A DNA stretch of 64,000 nucleotides from JACVRW01 sp963734025 (GTDB lineage: Bacteria; Actinomycetota; Thermoleophilia; Solirubrobacterales; Thermoleophilaceae), in the NCBI GenBank assembly GCA_963734025.1, contig CAVTFR010000021.1:124001-188000 (forward strand), in the 5' to 3' direction. Shown here piece after piece: positions 15,228-22,847 of this stretch. A program made the position numbers and the translations under genes. How positions within the stretch are numbered: the first letter of the stretch is position 1; the number at the start of each line of letters is the position of its first letter. Under the pieces are notes generated by a model, which made no database searches, was not told the DNA's origin, and saw only the letters and a list, made by a program, of their open reading frames with translations.

Positions 15228-17051
15228 GTGCGTGCTCCCGCCGCCAACATCCGCAACTTCTCGATCATCGCCCACATCGATCACGGGAAGTCCACGCTGG
15301 CCGACCGGATCCTCGAGATCACCGGCGCCGTCGACTCGCGCGACCACCGCCCGCAGCTGCTCGACTCGATGGACCTCGAGCGCGAGCGCGGCATCACGAT
15401 CAAGGCTCAGGCGGTGCGCGTCGAGTACACGGCGAGCGACGGCCAGCTCTACCGGCTCCACCTGATCGATACCCCCGGCCACGTCGACTTCACGTACGAG
15501 GTCTCGCGCTCGCTGGCCGCCTGCGAGGGGGCACTCCTGCTCGTCGACGCCTCGCAGGGGGTCGAGGCGCAGACGGTGGCCAACACCTACCTGGCGGTCG
15601 ACTCCGGCCTCGAGCTGATCCCCGCGATGAACAAGATCGACCTTCCCGGAGCCGAGCCCGAGCGGGTGGCCGGCGAGATCGGCGAGCTGCTCGGCGAGGA
15701 CCCCGACTCGGTTATCCAGATCTCGGCCAAGACGGGCGAGGGCGTGACCGAGCTGCTGGACGCGCTCGTGGAACGCGTCCCGCCGCCCCAGGGCGACCTC
15801 GATGCGCCCGCCCGCGCGCTCATCTTCGACTCCGAGTTCGACCAGTACCGCGGCGTCGTCGCCTACGTGCGCGTCGTCGACGGCGCGCTCCGCAAGGACG
15901 ACGCGATCCTCGCAATGCAGGCGGGCACGCTGGCAGAGATAGACGACATCGGCTTCTTCGGGCCCGGCATGATGCCGGTCGACCAGTTGCGCGCCGGCGA
16001 GGTCGGCTACGTGATCACGGGCATCAAGGACGTGTCGCAGCTTCGCGTCGGCGACACGCTCACCACCCGCGCCGGCGCCGCCAGCGAGCCGCTGCCGGGC
16101 TACCGCGAGATCAAGCCGATGGTGTTCTGCGGGCTCTTCCCCGTCGAGACGAACCAGTTCCCCGACCTCCGCGACGCGCTCGAGAAGCTGTCGCTGAACG
16201 ACGCCGCGCTCACCTGGGAGCCGGAAACGAGCGAGGCGCTCGGCTTCGGCTTTCGCTGCGGCTTCCTTGGCCTGCTGCACATGGACATCGTCCGCGAGCG
16301 ACTCGAGCGGGAGTACGACCTCGAGCTGCTCGCGACCGCGCCGAACGTCGAGTACGACGTCCACCTGACCGACGGCAGCGAGGTCGTCGTCCACTCGCCG
16401 GCGGACATGCCCGACCGCGCCAACATCGCCTCGATCGAGGAGCCCTACATCCGCGCGACGATCCTGTGCCCGAAGGAGTTCGTCGGGGCCGTGATGGAGC
16501 TGTGCCAGGAGCGCCGCGGCACCCACGTCGACATGACCTACCTGTCCCGGGAGCGCGTGCAGCTCCACTACGACCTGCCACTCGCCGAGATCGTGCTCGA
16601 CTTCTTCGACCAGCTGAAGTCGCGCACGAAGGGTTACGCGTCGCTGGACTACGAGCTGACCGGGATGCGCGAGGGCGACCTCGTCAAGCTCGACATCCTG
16701 CTCGCCGGCGACAAGGTGGACGCGCTCTCGATGGTCGTGCACCGCGACAAGGCCTACTACGCGGGCCGCGGGATCGCCGAACGCCTCCGCAAGCAGATCC
16801 CGCGCCAGCAGTTCGAGGTGGCGATCCAGGCTGCGATCGGGTCGCAGATCATCGCCCGCGAGTCGGTCAAGCCGGTGCGCAAGGACGTGATCGCCAAGTG
16901 CTACGGCGGCGACATCACGCGCAAGCGGAAGCTCCTCGAGCGCCAGAAGGAGGGGAAGAAGCGGATGAAGCAGGTCGGCCGCATCGAGGTGCCGCAGGAG
17001 GCGTTCCTCGCCGTGCTCGAGCTTTCCGGTGATGGCAACGGCAAGAAGTGA
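15228..17051 (+). CDS. lepA: Elongation factor 4 (LepA)
   Basis: A 607-residue translational GTPase that acts on ribosomes with stalled or mispositioned tRNAs. G-motifs are AHIDHGKST, DTPGHVDF and NKID. The LepA-specific C-terminal domain includes RKDVIAKCYGGDITRKRKLLE. Length is standard. GTG 15228 places the start just before the conserved NIRNFSIIAHIDHGKST. It overlaps the following hydrolase gene by GTGA, and the transcript probably ends at the hairpin at 17784-17804. Confidence 0.97.
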   Translation: MRAPAANIRNFSIIAHIDHGKSTLADRILEITGAVDSRDHRPQLLDSMDLERERGITIKAQAVRVEYTASDGQLYRLHLIDTPGHVDFTYEVSRSLAACEGALLLVDASQGVEAQTVANTYLAVDSGLELIPAMNKIDLPGAEPERVAGEIGELLGEDPDSVIQISAKTGEGVTELLDALVERVPPPQGDLDAPARALIFDSEFDQYRGVVAYVRVVDGALRKDDAILAMQAGTLAEIDDIGFFGPGMMPVDQLRAGEVGYVITGIKDVSQLRVGDTLTTRAGAASEPLPGYREIKPMVFCGLFPVETNQFPDLRDALEKLSLNDAALTWEPETSEALGFGFRCGFLGLLHMDIVRERLEREYDLELLATAPNVEYDVHLTDGSEVVVHSPADMPDRANIASIEEPYIRATILCPKEFVGAVMELCQERRGTHVDMTYLSRERVQLHYDLPLAEIVLDFFDQLKSRTKGYASLDYELTGMREGDLVKLDILLAGDKVDALSMVVHRDKAYYAGRGIAERLRKQIPRQQFEVAIQAAIGSQIIARESVKPVRKDVIAKCYGGDITRKRKLLERQKEGKKRMKQVGRIEVPQEAFLAVLELSGDGNGKK

Positions 17052-17719
17052 TCGTCCTCGTCCACGCAGGCATCGGCGACGCGTCGATGTGGGACGGGTT
17101 CGAGCTGCCCGGTGCCGAGCGCCACGAGGTGCGTGGCTTCGGGAACACGCCGCTGCCGGACAGGGGGGAGGTCTCGGACGCGGATGACCTCGAGGCTCGC
17201 CTGAACACCGGCCCGGCCGCGCTCGTCGGCGCCTCGTTCGGCGGCCAGGTCTGCCTCGAGGTCGCGGCGCGGCGGCCGGAGCTGGTCAGCGAGCTCGTCC
17301 TGCTCGCCGCGCGCGTGCCCGACCACGACTGGTCGGACGAGATCATCGCCTTCGCCGAGGAGGAGGACCGGCTCCTCGAGGAAGGCGACCTCGATTCCGC
17401 GGCCGACCTCAACGCCCGCTTCTGGGCGCCGGCGGTGGCGGACAGGGTGCGGACGATGCAGCGGCGCTCGTTCGAGCTGCAGGTGAGTTCGGCCGCCGAG
17501 GCGCTCGAACCCGAGAGCATCGACCTGCGGGCCATCCGTGCGCGCACGCTCGTCGTGGTGGGGGAGGACGACAAGGCCGACTTCCGGGCAATAGCGGCGC
17601 GGCTTGGCTACGAGATCCCGGGCGCCGAGCTCGTGACGATGCCGGGCGTGACGCACCTGCCCTCGCTCGAGCGGCCGGACGAGACCGCCGCGCTTGTGCG
17701 TGGCTTTCTCGGGCTCTAA
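17048..17719 (+). CDS. Small alpha/beta-hydrolase
   Basis: A 223-residue alpha/beta-hydrolase-fold protein. The nucleophile elbow is GASFGG (Ser63), a candidate acid lies in VVGEDDKADF, and the histidine in PGVTHLPSLERP near the C-terminus. The oxyanion-loop sequence LVHAGIGDASMWDG at the N-terminus also fits. The substrate is unknown. It is translationally coupled to lepA through a four-base overlap. Confidence 0.85.
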   Translation: MIVLVHAGIGDASMWDGFELPGAERHEVRGFGNTPLPDRGEVSDADDLEARLNTGPAALVGASFGGQVCLEVAARRPELVSELVLLAARVPDHDWSDEIIAFAEEEDRLLEEGDLDSAADLNARFWAPAVADRVRTMQRRSFELQVSSAAEALEPESIDLRAIRARTLVVVGEDDKADFRAIAARLGYEIPGAELVTMPGVTHLPSLERPDETAALVRGFLGL

Positions 17720-17783
17720 GCTGGCGCCCGACGCCTCTGCTTTCGCGACGTCACATCGAGCAGCACCTCGCCGCCGGCTCGGC

Positions 17784-17804
17784 GCGCTGAATCCAGCGCT
17801 TTTT
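17784..17804 (+). terminator. Intrinsic terminator after lepA-hydrolase
   Basis: GCGCTG-AATC-CAGCGC followed directly by TTTTT (17800-17804). This is the only canonical hairpin plus T-run I found in the window. It lies 65 bases after the hydrolase stop and before the methyltransferase. Confidence 0.75.
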
Positions 17805-17831
17805 CGACCAGAGCCGAAAGGAAGTACCCAA

Positions 17832-18587
17832 GTGCATGCTCAGGCTGCCGACGACTGGTTCGTCGGCTTCCACGAAGGACTGAAGGCGAAGTTCTGGCGC
17901 GCGGCCTCGGAGCCGTGGGCCGACGACGAGGCCGCCGCGATCGCCGGCCTGCTCGATCTGCCTCCTGGTGGCAGGGTGCTCGACGCCCCGTGCGGCGCCG
18001 GGCGCATCTCGGTGCGTCTCGCGGAGCGGGGCCTCGACGTCACAGGCATCGACATCTCGGCGCCGGAGCTCGCGATCGCCCGCTCCGCGGCGGCGGAGCG
18101 CGGCGTCAGCGTGCGCTTCGAGGAGCGTGACATCCGCGACGCGCCCACGGACGATTTCGACGCGCTCCTCTGCTGGGGCAACAGCTTCGGCTACATGCCC
18201 TATCAGGGGACGCTCGCCCATCTGGCGGCTTGCAGGCACGCGCTGCACCGCGGCGGCCGGCTCGTGCTCGACACGGCGACCGCGGCCGAGTCGGTGCTGC
18301 CCGGGCTCCGCGACGAGCTCGACTACGACCTCGGCGAGGTGCGCATGCGCGCCCGCCAGTCCTACGACGCCGCCGGCGGCCGGATCGTGACCGCGATGCG
18401 CTTCACCGCGCCGGGAACGGAGCCGGAGGAGGACGTCGTCGTTCACCACGTCCATACGGCTGCCGAGATCGGACGCATGCTCGTGGCCACGGGATTCGAG
18501 GTCGAGGCGCTCCTCGGCGATCCGGGCGAACGCAGGCCCTTCGCTCTCGGCGACGGCCGGCTGGTGATCGTGGCGCGAGCGCACTGA
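17832..18587 (+). CDS. SAM-dependent methyltransferase, class I
   Basis: A 252-residue-class Rossmann methyltransferase (251 residues plus stop). Motif I is GGRVLDAPCGAGRISVRLAE and the acidic loop binding the SAM ribose is GLDVTGIDISAPEL. The LLCWGNSFGYMPYQG segment replaces the usual post-motif region. The C-terminal sheet ends with ALGDGRLVIVARA. The acceptor is unknown. GTG 17832 is supported by an upstream AAAGGAAG Shine-Dalgarno with seven-base spacing; the open frame upstream runs into the terminator region. Confidence 0.85.
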   Translation: MHAQAADDWFVGFHEGLKAKFWRAASEPWADDEAAAIAGLLDLPPGGRVLDAPCGAGRISVRLAERGLDVTGIDISAPELAIARSAAAERGVSVRFEERDIRDAPTDDFDALLCWGNSFGYMPYQGTLAHLAACRHALHRGGRLVLDTATAAESVLPGLRDELDYDLGEVRMRARQSYDAAGGRIVTAMRFTAPGTEPEEDVVVHHVHTAAEIGRMLVATGFEVEALLGDPGERRPFALGDGRLVIVARAH

Positions 18588-18619
18588 TCCGACTCTGGGC
18601 ACGCACGCGCAGACGGGGT

Positions 18620-19303
18620 ATGCAGAAACCAACTCAGGAGCAGGGGCCTGGGGCTATGCGCCAGCTTGCGGAGGACGCCGGCTCGCGCAAGCGCTTCCTC
18701 AAGATGATGGGCGGCGCCGGCGCGGCCGGTGCATTCGCGATCTTCCTCGCCGCGTGCGGGGACGATGACGATGAGGGCGCGCCAGCCGGCGGCTCGACCA
18801 CCGAGAAGACGCCGATGGCCGATCCCGTCGACCTCGAGATCGTCCAGTACGCACTCACGCTCGAGCACCTCGAGACCGACTTCTACAACGCCGTGCTCGA
18901 CTCGGGCGTGGTGAAGGATCCGCAGCTCGGCGAGACGGCAAAGCTGATCCGCGACGCCGAGCAGGCGCACGTCGACACCCTCACGGGGGTCGTCAAGGAC
19001 CTCGGCGGCACGCCGAAGCGGCCCAAGACGAACTTCGACGCGGTGCTCGAGGGCGGCGAGAAGAAGATCCTCGAGACCGCGGCCGCGGTCGAGAACCTGG
19101 GCGCTGCCGCCTACCTCGGCCAGGCCGGAAGGATCCGATCGAAGGACATACTTGCCGCTGCCTTGTCGATCCACTCGGTCGAGGCGCGCCACGCCGCCGC
19201 GCTCAACAGCCTGGTCGGCAGATCGATCGTCCCCGACGGCGCCTTCGCGAAGCCGGCCTCGATGGACGAGGTCCTTCCGCAGGTCAAGCCGTTCCTGGCG
19301 TAG
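18620..19303 (+). CDS. Ferritin-like lipoprotein (ferritin_2-type), secreted
   Basis: A 227-residue protein with a Tat-like signal (SRKRFLK followed by MMGGAGAAGAFAIFLAAC) and a lipobox Cys followed by GDDDDEG. After a short linker comes a four-helix ferritin-like domain with metal-ligand patterns LTLEHLETDFY, IRDAEQAHVDTL, VENLGAAAY and HSVEARHAAAL (two ExxH motifs). This suggests a membrane-anchored extracytoplasmic di-iron or iron-handling protein; ligands are inferred from pattern. A second ATG at 18656 is possible. A paralogue follows after a perfect hairpin. Confidence 0.82.
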   Translation: MQKPTQEQGPGAMRQLAEDAGSRKRFLKMMGGAGAAGAFAIFLAACGDDDDEGAPAGGSTTEKTPMADPVDLEIVQYALTLEHLETDFYNAVLDSGVVKDPQLGETAKLIRDAEQAHVDTLTGVVKDLGGTPKRPKTNFDAVLEGGEKKILETAAAVENLGAAAYLGQAGRIRSKDILAAALSIHSVEARHAAALNSLVGRSIVPDGAFAKPASMDEVLPQVKPFLA

Positions 19304-19318
19304 GAAGGCAGACCGTGC

Positions 19319-19339
19319 GCAGCCGGCCGAGCCGGCTGC
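19319..19339 (+). terminator. Perfect 9-bp hairpin between the two ferritin-like genes
   Basis: GCAGCCGGC-CGA-GCCGGCTGC, nine paired bases and a three-base loop, with no T-run. It is placed 15 bases after the first ferritin-like stop and 27 bases before the next ATG. It may partially terminate or stabilise the upstream mRNA, adjusting the ratio of the two proteins. Confidence 0.55.
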
Positions 19340-19366
19340 ATCGCCAACAGCAGAGAGGAATTGAAC

Positions 19367-20005
19367 ATGAGCAGGGAGACACTCGCCGCCCCTGAGCTGG
19401 CCGCGATCGAAGTGAATGGGATCTCGCGCCAGGCGTTCCTGGTGCGCGGCGCACTGACCGCGGGCGCGGTCTACGGGATTGGCGCCGTGGGGCCGTTCGT
19501 CGGCCAGGCGATGGCTCAGGACGGCGGCGGCGACGTCGAGATCCTGAACTTCGCCCTCACCCTCGAGTACCTGGAGGCGGCCTTCTACATGCAGGCGCTC
19601 AAGCGGGTCGGCGGCCTGTCGGGCGAGGTCAAGGCGCTCGCGACCGAGATCCGCGACAACGAGAACGAGCACGTGACGGCCCTGATGGGGACGCTCAAGC
19701 AGCTCGGCGGCACGCCGGTGAAGGCGCCGGGCGTCGATTTCGGCGGGGCCTTCCGCAGCGAGGGGTCGTTCCTGAAGCTCGCCGAGACGTTCGAGGACAC
19801 GGGCGTGAGCGCCTACAACGGCGCGGCGCCGGGGATCGAGTCGACGGAGGTGCTCGGCGCGGCCGGCTCGATCGTGCAGGTCGAGGCGCGTCACGCCGCC
19901 GCAATCCGCGGCCTGAACGGCAAGCAGCCGGCCGAGGGCGCTTTCGACCCGGCGCTCGAGATGCAGGAGGTCCTCGATGCCGTCAAGCCGTTCGTGCGTG
20001 CTTAA
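19367..20005 (+). CDS. Ferritin-like secreted protein, paralogue of the preceding gene
   Basis: A 212-residue protein with a Tat-like but single-Arg signal (SRQAFLVRGALTAGA... FVGQAMAQ, probable signal peptidase I site after AMA). The ferritin-like four-helix domain has LTLEYLEAAFY, IRDNENEHVTALM, FEDTGVSAY and VQVEARHAAAI, matching the previous gene helix by helix. It is probably soluble rather than lipidated because no lipobox Cys is present. ATG 19367 is chosen over TTG 19361 because GAGAGGA sits at the correct distance. The sigma-factor gene follows about 75 bases downstream. Confidence 0.82.
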   Translation: MSRETLAAPELAAIEVNGISRQAFLVRGALTAGAVYGIGAVGPFVGQAMAQDGGGDVEILNFALTLEYLEAAFYMQALKRVGGLSGEVKALATEIRDNENEHVTALMGTLKQLGGTPVKAPGVDFGGAFRSEGSFLKLAETFEDTGVSAYNGAAPGIESTEVLGAAGSIVQVEARHAAAIRGLNGKQPAEGAFDPALEMQEVLDAVKPFVRA

Positions 20006-20068
20006 CGCCCTCGAAAGCCGGTCCGAGAGCGGGATTGCAACATTTATGGACGCCTTAGGGGACGGTCG

Positions 20069-20074
20069 TAGGTT
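20069..20074 (+). promoter_or_regulatory. -10 box TAGGTT before the sigma factor
   Basis: TAGGTT is followed by seven bases and then GTG 20082. It argues for GTG 20082 as the true start rather than ATG 20046, because the box would otherwise be inside the gene. Confidence 0.5.
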
Positions 20075-20081
20075 GGCCACC

Positions 20082-20945
20082 GTGAGCACGGACACCCTTA
20101 GCCCGACTGCCCCCGATCCCACCCTCGACGCCCTGCAGCAGTTCCTCGACGGGATCGCCACTACCCCGCTGCTGACGGCCGCCGAGGAGATCGACCTGGC
20201 CAAGCGGATCGAGCGCGGGGACCTCGACGCGAAGGACCACATGACGCGGGCGAACCTGCGGCTCGTGGTCTCGATCGCCAAGCGCTACCGCAATCAGGGG
20301 CTCCCGTTCCTCGATCTCATCCAGGAGGGCACGGTCGGCCTGATCCGCGCGGTCGAGAAGTTCGATCACCGCAAGGGCTTCAAGTTCTCGACCTACGCGA
20401 CCTGGTGGATCCGGCAGGCCATCTCACGGGCGATCGCCGACAAGGCGCGCACGATCCGGATCCCGATCCATATCGACAACGTGCTCAAGAAGCTCGACAG
20501 CGCCCAGCGCAAGCTCGAGGCCCACGGCGACCGCGATGCCTCGATCGAGGAGATCGCCGAGCTCGCCGGCGTCGACCCCGAGGAGGCCGACGTGATCATG
20601 CGGGCGGCCCAGCAGCTCGTCTCGCTCGACAAGCCGGTGGGCGACGACGGCGACGCCGCGCTGTTCGGCGACCTGATCCCGGACGAGTCGACGGCCTCGC
20701 CGTACGACGAGGCCATGGAGTCGATGCGCGACGAGCGCCTCTACAGCGTCCTCGAGCACCTTCCCTACCGCGAGCGCCGCGTTCTCGAGCTCCGCTACGG
20801 CCTGAACGGCGAGCCGGCTCAGACGCTCGACAAGGTCGCCAAGCTCTTCAAGCTCACGCGTGAGCGCACCCGCCAGATCGAGGAGGCCGCGCTGCGCAAG
20901 CTCGCGACGCTCTCCGACGCTCAGGCGCTGCGCGACGCGGCATAG
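20082..20945 (+). CDS. RNA polymerase sigma-70 factor (group 1/2)
   Basis: A 287-residue sigma factor. Region 1.2 is near DALQQFLDGIATTPLLTAAEEIDLAKRI, and region 2 is very strongly conserved (RANLRLVVSIAKRYRNQGLPF, FSTYATWWIRQAISRAI). Region 3 includes IEEIAELAGVDPEEADVIM, and region 4 carries the -35-binding helix-turn-helix (LDKVAKLFKLTRERTRQIEEAALRKL). It has no long region 1.1. It could be the primary sigma factor or a group 2 paralogue; that needs the whole genome. ATG 20046 in frame would add 12 residues. Confidence 0.88.
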   Translation: MSTDTLSPTAPDPTLDALQQFLDGIATTPLLTAAEEIDLAKRIERGDLDAKDHMTRANLRLVVSIAKRYRNQGLPFLDLIQEGTVGLIRAVEKFDHRKGFKFSTYATWWIRQAISRAIADKARTIRIPIHIDNVLKKLDSAQRKLEAHGDRDASIEEIAELAGVDPEEADVIMRAAQQLVSLDKPVGDDGDAALFGDLIPDESTASPYDEAMESMRDERLYSVLEHLPYRERRVLELRYGLNGEPAQTLDKVAKLFKLTRERTRQIEEAALRKLATLSDAQALRDAA

Positions 20946-20985
20946 CCCCTTCGGCCGGCCTGCCTCCCCGGGCCGGCCCAGGGGC

Positions 20986-20991
20986 TATTCT
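20986..20991 (+). promoter_or_regulatory. -10 box TATTCT before the HadA-like gene
   Basis: TATTCT is eight bases before GTG 21000, a close match to the bacterial -10 consensus. It follows a GC-rich inverted sequence at 20953-20977 (GGCCGGCC ... GGCCGGCC) that may end the sigma-factor transcript. Confidence 0.5.
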
Positions 20992-20999
20992 CACGCGCC

Positions 21000-21443
21000 G
21001 TGCCCGTGAACGAGTCCGCGATCGGCAAGTCCTTCCCGCCCTTCGCGTACGAGGTCGGGAAGGAGAAGATCGGCGAGTACGCGCGCGCGGTAGGAGAGGA
21101 CAACCCGGTCTACTTCGACCGCGAGCGGGCGAAGGCGGCGGGCTTTCGCGACGTCCCGGCCCCGCCGATGTTCGCCGTCGTCTACTCGTCCGGAGCGGTC
21201 GCCCCGGCGATCTTCGACCCGGACGTGGGGATCAACTTCGCGCTGATGGTGCATGGGGGTCAGGAGTTCGCCTGGGGCGAGCCCGTGTGCGCCGGCGACG
21301 TGATCACGACTGAGACGAGCGTCAAGGACATCTCCGAGAAGGGCGGAATGGGCTTCTACGTCTTCGAGTCCGTGTCGCGCAACCAGGATGGCCAGGAGGT
21401 CGTGCGCGGGACCTGGACGAACATCGTCAGGGGGGTCTCGTGA
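21000..21443 (+). CDS. HadA-like hot-dog dehydratase subunit (FAS1-like/MaoC N-domain)
   Basis: A 147-residue hot-dog-fold protein of the MaoC-like dehydratase N-terminal family. It begins NESAIGKSFPPFAYEVGKEKIGEYARAVGEDNPVYFD and has the PAPPMFAVV loop. It lacks the catalytic Asp/His pair, as expected of the non-catalytic HadA half of the (3R)-hydroxyacyl dehydratase heterodimer known from mycobacteria. It overlaps the next gene by GTGA. Here the pair probably serves fatty-acid elongation rather than mycolate synthesis; that is inference. Confidence 0.8.
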   Translation: MPVNESAIGKSFPPFAYEVGKEKIGEYARAVGEDNPVYFDRERAKAAGFRDVPAPPMFAVVYSSGAVAPAIFDPDVGINFALMVHGGQEFAWGEPVCAGDVITTETSVKDISEKGGMGFYVFESVSRNQDGQEVVRGTWTNIVRGVS

Positions 21444-21814
21444 ACATCGAGCTCAAGGTCACGCCCGACAAGTACCTCCCGCACCGCTACGCGGGCGCGA
21501 GCGGCGACTTCAACCCGATCCACATCGACGTCGACTTCGCGAAGTCGGTGGGCCTGCCGCAGAACATCCTGCACGGGCTCTACTCGATGGCACAGGTCGC
21601 GCGGGCATGCACGAACGCGGCCGGCGGCGACCCGCGCAGCCTGCGGCGACTGTCCGTGCAGTTCCGCGGCATGGGTCTGCCCGAGCAGGAGATCCACGTG
21701 ACCGGAACCGTCGAGGAAGAGCGCGACGGGGTGAGCGTGGTCAAGGCCGAGGCCGTCCAGGGCGACAAGCGGATTATCCGAAACGCCGAAGCTGAGCTCG
21801 TCGGCAGTAGCTAG
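21440..21814 (+). CDS. HadB-like MaoC dehydratase subunit
   Basis: A 124-residue MaoC-type hot-dog protein with the catalytic segment YAGASGDFNPIHID (Asp and His of hydratase 2) and LHGLYSMAQVARA. With the upstream HadA-like subunit it would dehydrate (3R)-hydroxyacyl-ACP or hydrate enoyl-CoA. The coupled start (GTGA overlap) supports a heterodimer. HrcA follows 16 bases downstream with its own -10-like box. Confidence 0.85.
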   Translation: MNIELKVTPDKYLPHRYAGASGDFNPIHIDVDFAKSVGLPQNILHGLYSMAQVARACTNAAGGDPRSLRRLSVQFRGMGLPEQEIHVTGTVEEERDGVSVVKAEAVQGDKRIIRNAEAELVGSS

Positions 21815-21817
21815 CTC

Positions 21818-21823
21818 TAGATT
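21818..21823 (+). promoter_or_regulatory. -10 box TAGATT before hrcA
   Basis: TAGATT, seven bases before GTG 21831. The flanking TAGCTAGCTCTAGATTTT is AT-rich for this genome. No CIRCE element (TTAGCACTC-N9-GAGTGCTAA) is present here, so HrcA does not visibly autoregulate this transcript. Confidence 0.5.
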
Positions 21824-21830
21824 TTCGGGG

Positions 21831-22847
21831 GTGGAGATCTCCCCCCGCCAGAGCTTCATCCTGCGCAAGGTGGTCGAGTCGCATGTCGAGCTCGACCAGC
21901 CGGTGGGCTCCAAGTGGCTCGCGGAGCTCGAAGACGTGCCCTGGGGGCCCTCGACGGTGCGCGCGGAGCTGGCCCGGCTGGAGGAGGCCGGGCTGCTCGA
22001 GCATCCGCACACCTCCGCCGGCCGTGTCCCAACCGACCGCGGTTACCGCATCTACGTCGACGACATCATCAGCGAGGGCGGCCTGCCGGTGCCGCGGCAG
22101 CGGCTCGAGCTGTCGACGATGCGCCGCGAGCTCGACGAGGCGATGCGCGCGACCTCGGCCCAGCTCTCGCAGGTGACCAACCTGCTGGCGCTCGTGACGG
22201 CTCCGCGTCCCGAGGCGGCCACGATCCGGCGCGTCGAGGTGCTGCTACTGCAGCCTCAGGTGGCGATGGTGGTTGTAATCACCTCCACCGGCGGCGTCAC
22301 AAAGCGCGTGATCTCCTACGACGCGCCCGTCGATGCGGGCCTCGTGGACTGGGCGGTCAGCTACCTGAACGAGGCGGTCCGCGGCCTCGACATCGGCTCG
22401 CGCCTGCTTGCCATGCGGTTCTCCGACCCGGAGCTGAGCGAGCGCGAGCGCGGCTTCCTGTCGACGCTCGGCTCCGCCTTCACGCAGCTGGACGACAGCG
22501 CCATCTACATGGACGGCGCGGCGCGGCTGCTCTCGGAGCACCGCTTCCAGGAGGTGTCTCAGCTCGGCGCGCTGATGGAGGTGCTCGAGCACCGCCGCGT
22601 GCTGCTTGGCGTGCTGCGCGACTCGCTCACCGAGCCGAGCGTCTACCTACGCATCGGCAGCGAGAACGCGACGCCCGAGATGCGCTCGCTGAGCCTCGTG
22701 GCAGCCAACTACGGGCTGGCGCGGCGCAACCTCGGCGCCGTGTCGGTGATCGGGCCGATGCGCATGGACTACCGCCAGGCGATCACCTCCGTGCGCCAGG
22801 CGGCGCGCGAGCTGTCCCGTTTCGTGGCTGAGGTGTACGACGAGTGA
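21831..22847 (+). CDS. hrcA: Heat-inducible transcription repressor HrcA
   Basis: A 338-residue repressor of chaperone genes that binds CIRCE. The N-terminal winged helix is SPRQSFILRKVVESHVELDQPVGSKWLAE, with TVRAELARLEEAGLLEHPHTSAGRVPTDRGYRIYVD. The central GAF-like domain and C-terminal helical segment (SLVAANYGLARRNLGAVSVIGPMRMDY) are intact. It is coupled to dnaJ by GTGA overlap. grpE and dnaK are not in this window, so the chaperone operon is split in this genome. Confidence 0.95.
   Translation: MEISPRQSFILRKVVESHVELDQPVGSKWLAELEDVPWGPSTVRAELARLEEAGLLEHPHTSAGRVPTDRGYRIYVDDIISEGGLPVPRQRLELSTMRRELDEAMRATSAQLSQVTNLLALVTAPRPEAATIRRVEVLLLQPQVAMVVVITSTGGVTKRVISYDAPVDAGLVDWAVSYLNEAVRGLDIGSRLLAMRFSDPELSERERGFLSTLGSAFTQLDDSAIYMDGAARLLSEHRFQEVSQLGALMEVLEHRRVLLGVLRDSLTEPSVYLRIGSENATPEMRSLSLVAANYGLARRNLGAVSVIGPMRMDYRQAITSVRQAARELSRFVAEVYDE

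Noticed and set aside
19361..19363. TTG as start of the second ferritin-like gene
   Set aside because: ATG 19367 two codons downstream has the correct spacing from GAGAGGA, so the TTG is unnecessary.
21790..21831. Possible CIRCE operator before hrcA
   Set aside because: The TAGCTAGCTCTAG palindromic stretch does not match TTAGCACTC-N9-GAGTGCTAA in arms or spacing; it is better explained as an AT-rich promoter region.
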